Assembly (NCBI RefSeq): GCF_002001005.1
Contig: NZ_MUNX01000080.1
Span: 1 to 64,000, forward strand
Source: Flavobacterium sp. A45
Lineage (GTDB): Bacteria > Bacteroidota > Bacteroidia > Flavobacteriales > Flavobacteriaceae
Reading direction: 5' to 3'
DNA length: 64,000 bases
Part shown: in pieces, positions 62,695-64,000 of the stretch
How the letters are laid out: each line of letters starts with the position of its first letter
Position numbering within the stretch: the stretch's first letter is position 1
Program-made: the position numbers and the translations under genes
The notes under the pieces: generated by a model
What the model saw: the letters and a program-made list of their open reading frames with translations, nothing else
The model's database searches: none
What the model was told of the DNA's origin: nothing

Positions 62695-62894
62695 AATAAA
62701 TGTTATGCTTTTTAAATTTGTTAAAAAAATATAACATTTTGTTAAATTTTTGTAAATGTATTTTTGTAAAACATTGATAATTAGTTGTTTTTGGTTTTTA
62801 GTATTTGTTTCTAAAACATTAAATTTGCGTTTAGTGTTTGGATAATTGAAAAAAAGTTTAGATATTTGTTGAACAGAAATAAAAAAGAGGAAAA
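62695..62894 (+). other. AT-rich region before the third leader
   Basis: These 200 nt have no coding sequence. TTTG (62738-62741), 17 nt, TATTTTTG (62759-62766) forms an exact Bacteroidota promoter, suggesting a new transcript begins here. Confidence 0.4.
62738..62766 (+). promoter_or_regulatory. Promoter upstream of the third leader
   Basis: TTTG and TATTTTTG, 17 nt apart, both exact, about 130 nt before the short ORF at 62895. Confidence 0.5.
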
Positions 62895-62966
62895 ATGAAA
62901 TTTAATTTATGCAATATGTCTAAAAAAGCCATTCAGGTGAAAACCTGCAAGGGGAGGTGTATATAG
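62895..62966 (+). CDS. Short Cys-containing leader peptide candidate
   Basis: A 23-codon ORF (start MKFNLCNMSKK, end KTCKGRCI) with 3 Cys and 2 Met. The last codons contain GGGGAGGT (62951-62958), identical to the 3' arm of the terminator that follows. The start is preceded by GAGGAAAA. The ORF has no domain. Its layout copies the metY leader, but the Met/Cys bias is milder, so the case is weaker. Confidence 0.5.
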   Translation: MKFNLCNMSKKAIQVKTCKGRCI

Positions 62967-62999
62967 CTTTATTTTAAATTAAATAATTTATAGCAAAAA

Positions 63000-63028
63000 A
63001 CCTCCCAATCTACTGGGAGGTTTTTTTT
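63000..63028 (+). terminator. Terminator after the third leader
   Basis: ACCTCCC (63000-63006) pairs with GGGAGGT (63015-63021) around an 8-nt loop, then eight Ts. The 5' arm can also pair with GGGAGGT at 62952-62958, which gives an antiterminator enclosing a small TTATTT/AAATAA hairpin. Confidence 0.8.
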
Positions 63029-63079
63029 GTCATTTCAAGGTTAAAAAAATAATAAGAATAAGTAAAACAATAATTAAGC

Positions 63080-63172
63080 ATGCCCCAACTCTACACGATT
63101 AACGTTACTATTTGCAAGGCAAAGAAGATGATGATGCGCAAGTACGCCATGGTGTGTGTTTGTGTCCGTTGA
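63080..63172 (+). CDS. Met/Cys-rich leader peptide downstream of metX
   Basis: A 30-codon ORF (start MPQLYTINVTICKAKK, then MMMRKYAMVCVCVR) with 5 Met and 3 Cys. A run of three Met codons is at 63128-63136, then Met at 63149 and Cys at 63155 and 63161. CCAAAAG (63175-63181) follows the stop by two bases and exactly complements CTTTTGG in the terminator's 5' arm. The leader and terminator resemble the metY pair closely, so they probably share descent. Which gene they control is not clear: only small ORFs follow in the window. Confidence 0.65.
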   Translation: MPQLYTINVTICKAKKMMMRKYAMVCVCVR

Positions 63173-63203
63173 TTCCAAAAGTATAAGTTTATTATATAAC
63201 TTA

Positions 63204-63240
63204 AAAACCCTTTTGGATATGTGTCTAAAAGGGTTTTTTG
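63204..63240 (+). terminator. Attenuator terminator of the second Met/Cys leader
   Basis: AAAACCCTTTT (63204-63214) pairs with AAAAGGGTTTT (63227-63237), followed by Ts. The sequence around it is nearly the same as the metY attenuator. Between leader and terminator a TAAGTT/AACTTA hairpin (63183-63202) matches the position of the small hairpin in the metY leader. Confidence 0.75.
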
Positions 63241-63242
63241 TT

Positions 63243-63555
63243 TTTCAGTCCTGAGAGGATTGAAACTTAAAAAATATAAAAGGAGAGTAGAATTTGGGTT
63301 AAATAACAATTAAAAAAAAAGAAATTATGAATTCAAAAGCGCAAAACAAAAAGTACCAGCGATTCAGTATGAATCTCGTCACAGGAGTAAGATTTCAATG
63401 CCAATTGAAAATTCAATATTGTCAGGTCAAAATATAAAGCGCACAATTGATTTTTAGGAAACAAAACTCGTTGTGCTATAAAAAAGAAAGAGAATGTTGT
63501 AAAACATTTGAAATATAAGCCACAAAGCAAACATTAATTACAAAAATAAAGTATC
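63243..63555 (+). other. Gap after the second attenuator
   Basis: These 313 nt hold a small stem (TCAGTCCT / AGGATTGA near 63247) and a 36-codon ORF at 63327-63437 (start MNSKAQNKKYQRF) with no recognisable domain. The rest is AT-rich with no further signal. Confidence 0.3.
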
Positions 63556-63765
63556 ATGAAAACTATAACATATATCACAAGCAGAGTAGAGTTACTAAAA
63601 AAAGGAATATTAAAAGCAATAAAAGTAGAACCATTTAACCCAACGAAAGAGTTGGATCACACCAGGTTTCATGTGGATGAGAACTTCGATTTGAAAGCTA
63701 GAAAAGGCAAAAGTTCTTTATTGTTTCACATGTACTCTAAAGAAAACGAAACTCTTTTTATTTGA
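63556..63765 (+). CDS. Small hypothetical protein
   Basis: This 69-residue ORF is the only sizeable frame after the second attenuator. It is charged and has no membrane segment or signal peptide, with segments SRVELLKKGILKAIKV and FHVDENFDLKARKGK. I do not recognise a family. It may be the product controlled by the attenuator or a chance frame in a decayed region. A hairpin repeat follows its stop. Confidence 0.4.
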   Translation: MKTITYITSRVELLKKGILKAIKVEPFNPTKELDHTRFHVDENFDLKARKGKSSLLFHMYSKENETLFI

Positions 63766-63812
63766 GACTTATATGATGAGTACCTCAAGAAATGTGTAGG
63801 TAAAAATTATTT

Positions 63813-63900
63813 GCCATGAAATGCACGGATAAAAACGCGAAATCCTTTTTTTTTAGTGAAAGAGATTCGTGAGAATTAGTGCATTTCATGGCGATTTTTT
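63813..63900 (+). repeat. Hairpin repeat with GCCATGAAATGCA arms
   Basis: GCCATGAAATGCA (63813-63825) and its complement TGCATTTCATGGC (63880-63892) are exact 13-nt arms around a 54-nt loop with a T-run, followed by more Ts. The inner sequence (GAGATTCGTGAGAATTAG) resembles a repeat I recall from Flavobacterium intergenic regions. It can end the transcript of the upstream ORF. Confidence 0.5.
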
Positions 63901-64000
63901 AATTGATGAACAATCATTATTTCAAAGATGAATTGAATAATAATTTGGTTGTTTCATAAAATTGTAGTTAATTTGCACCTTTAAGTTCAGAAACGTATTG

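Overview
The window is about 64 kb of AT-rich, gene-dense chromosome from a member of the Bacteroidota, most likely Flavobacterium or a close relative. The evidence is gene content (type IX secretion protein PorT, TamL, class II HMG-CoA reductase with a GYDIA-type GHMP kinase, K+-dependent membrane pyrophosphatase, DUF5686 outer-membrane protein), Bacteroidota-type promoters (-7 TAnnTTTG with a -33 TTG/TTTG) in front of many genes, and the small palindromic repeats between genes. No prophage, IS element or CRISPR array is visible. Most of the window is core genome.

Layout. 1-6.6 kb: tRNA-Phe, then coaX, an outer-membrane protein, lptC, a small membrane protein, a CorC/HlyC-type CBS protein and a PpiD-like periplasmic foldase. 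6.7-9.0 kb (-): mevalonate-pathway pair (GHMP kinase, HMG-CoA reductase). 9.4-17.4 kb: peptide-use block of a DPP IV peptidase, three consecutive POT peptide transporters and a secreted thioredoxin-like protein. 17.4-21.9 kb (-): comEC, lpxB, a small membrane protein, surE. 22-26.7 kb: two tandem C-terminal processing proteases. 27-31 kb: deoxynucleoside kinase, membrane and soluble pyrophosphatases. 31-35.4 kb (-): DNA glycosylase, DUF5686 protein, pdhB. 35.8-40.7 kb: etfB-etfA, a bifunctional nuclease, thyA, a glycogen-binding-type domain protein, a 2TM protein and folA. 41-48.5 kb: ubiE, porT, a SpoU methyltransferase, tamL, fbaA, accD. 48.6-51 kb (-): a JmjC-like cupin and an ABC permease. 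51-58.3 kb: purH, then the rod-shape cluster mreB-mreC-mreD-mrdA-rodA. 58.4-64 kb: methionine locus with metK (-), metY-metX (+), and a long, mostly non-coding 3' region.

The most interesting part is the methionine locus (59.6-63.3 kb). Three very short ORFs, all too short for routine annotation, are each followed by an intrinsic terminator. The one before metY ends in an 18-residue stretch with 5 Met and 5 Cys. A second, after metX, carries a Met-Met-Met run and a Cys-Val-Cys motif. The third has three Cys in 23 residues. In all three, a short sequence at the end of the ORF repeats the 3' arm of the downstream terminator and can pair with its 5' arm, with a small hairpin between. This is the layout of ribosome-mediated transcription attenuation responding to Met and/or Cys. 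The divergent metK has an exact Bacteroidota promoter and a leader that matches the SAM-II riboswitch core, with a hairpin insertion. The locus thus appears to combine a metabolite-sensing RNA with translation-sensing attenuators.

Other points of note are a Cys/Met-rich 130-residue tail on the membrane pyrophosphatase, an AccD without its zinc-ribbon cysteines, tandem protease and transporter paralogues, a strong terminator between mreB and mreC, and several families of intergenic hairpin repeats. All names rest on reading motifs in the translated sequence; no database search was done.
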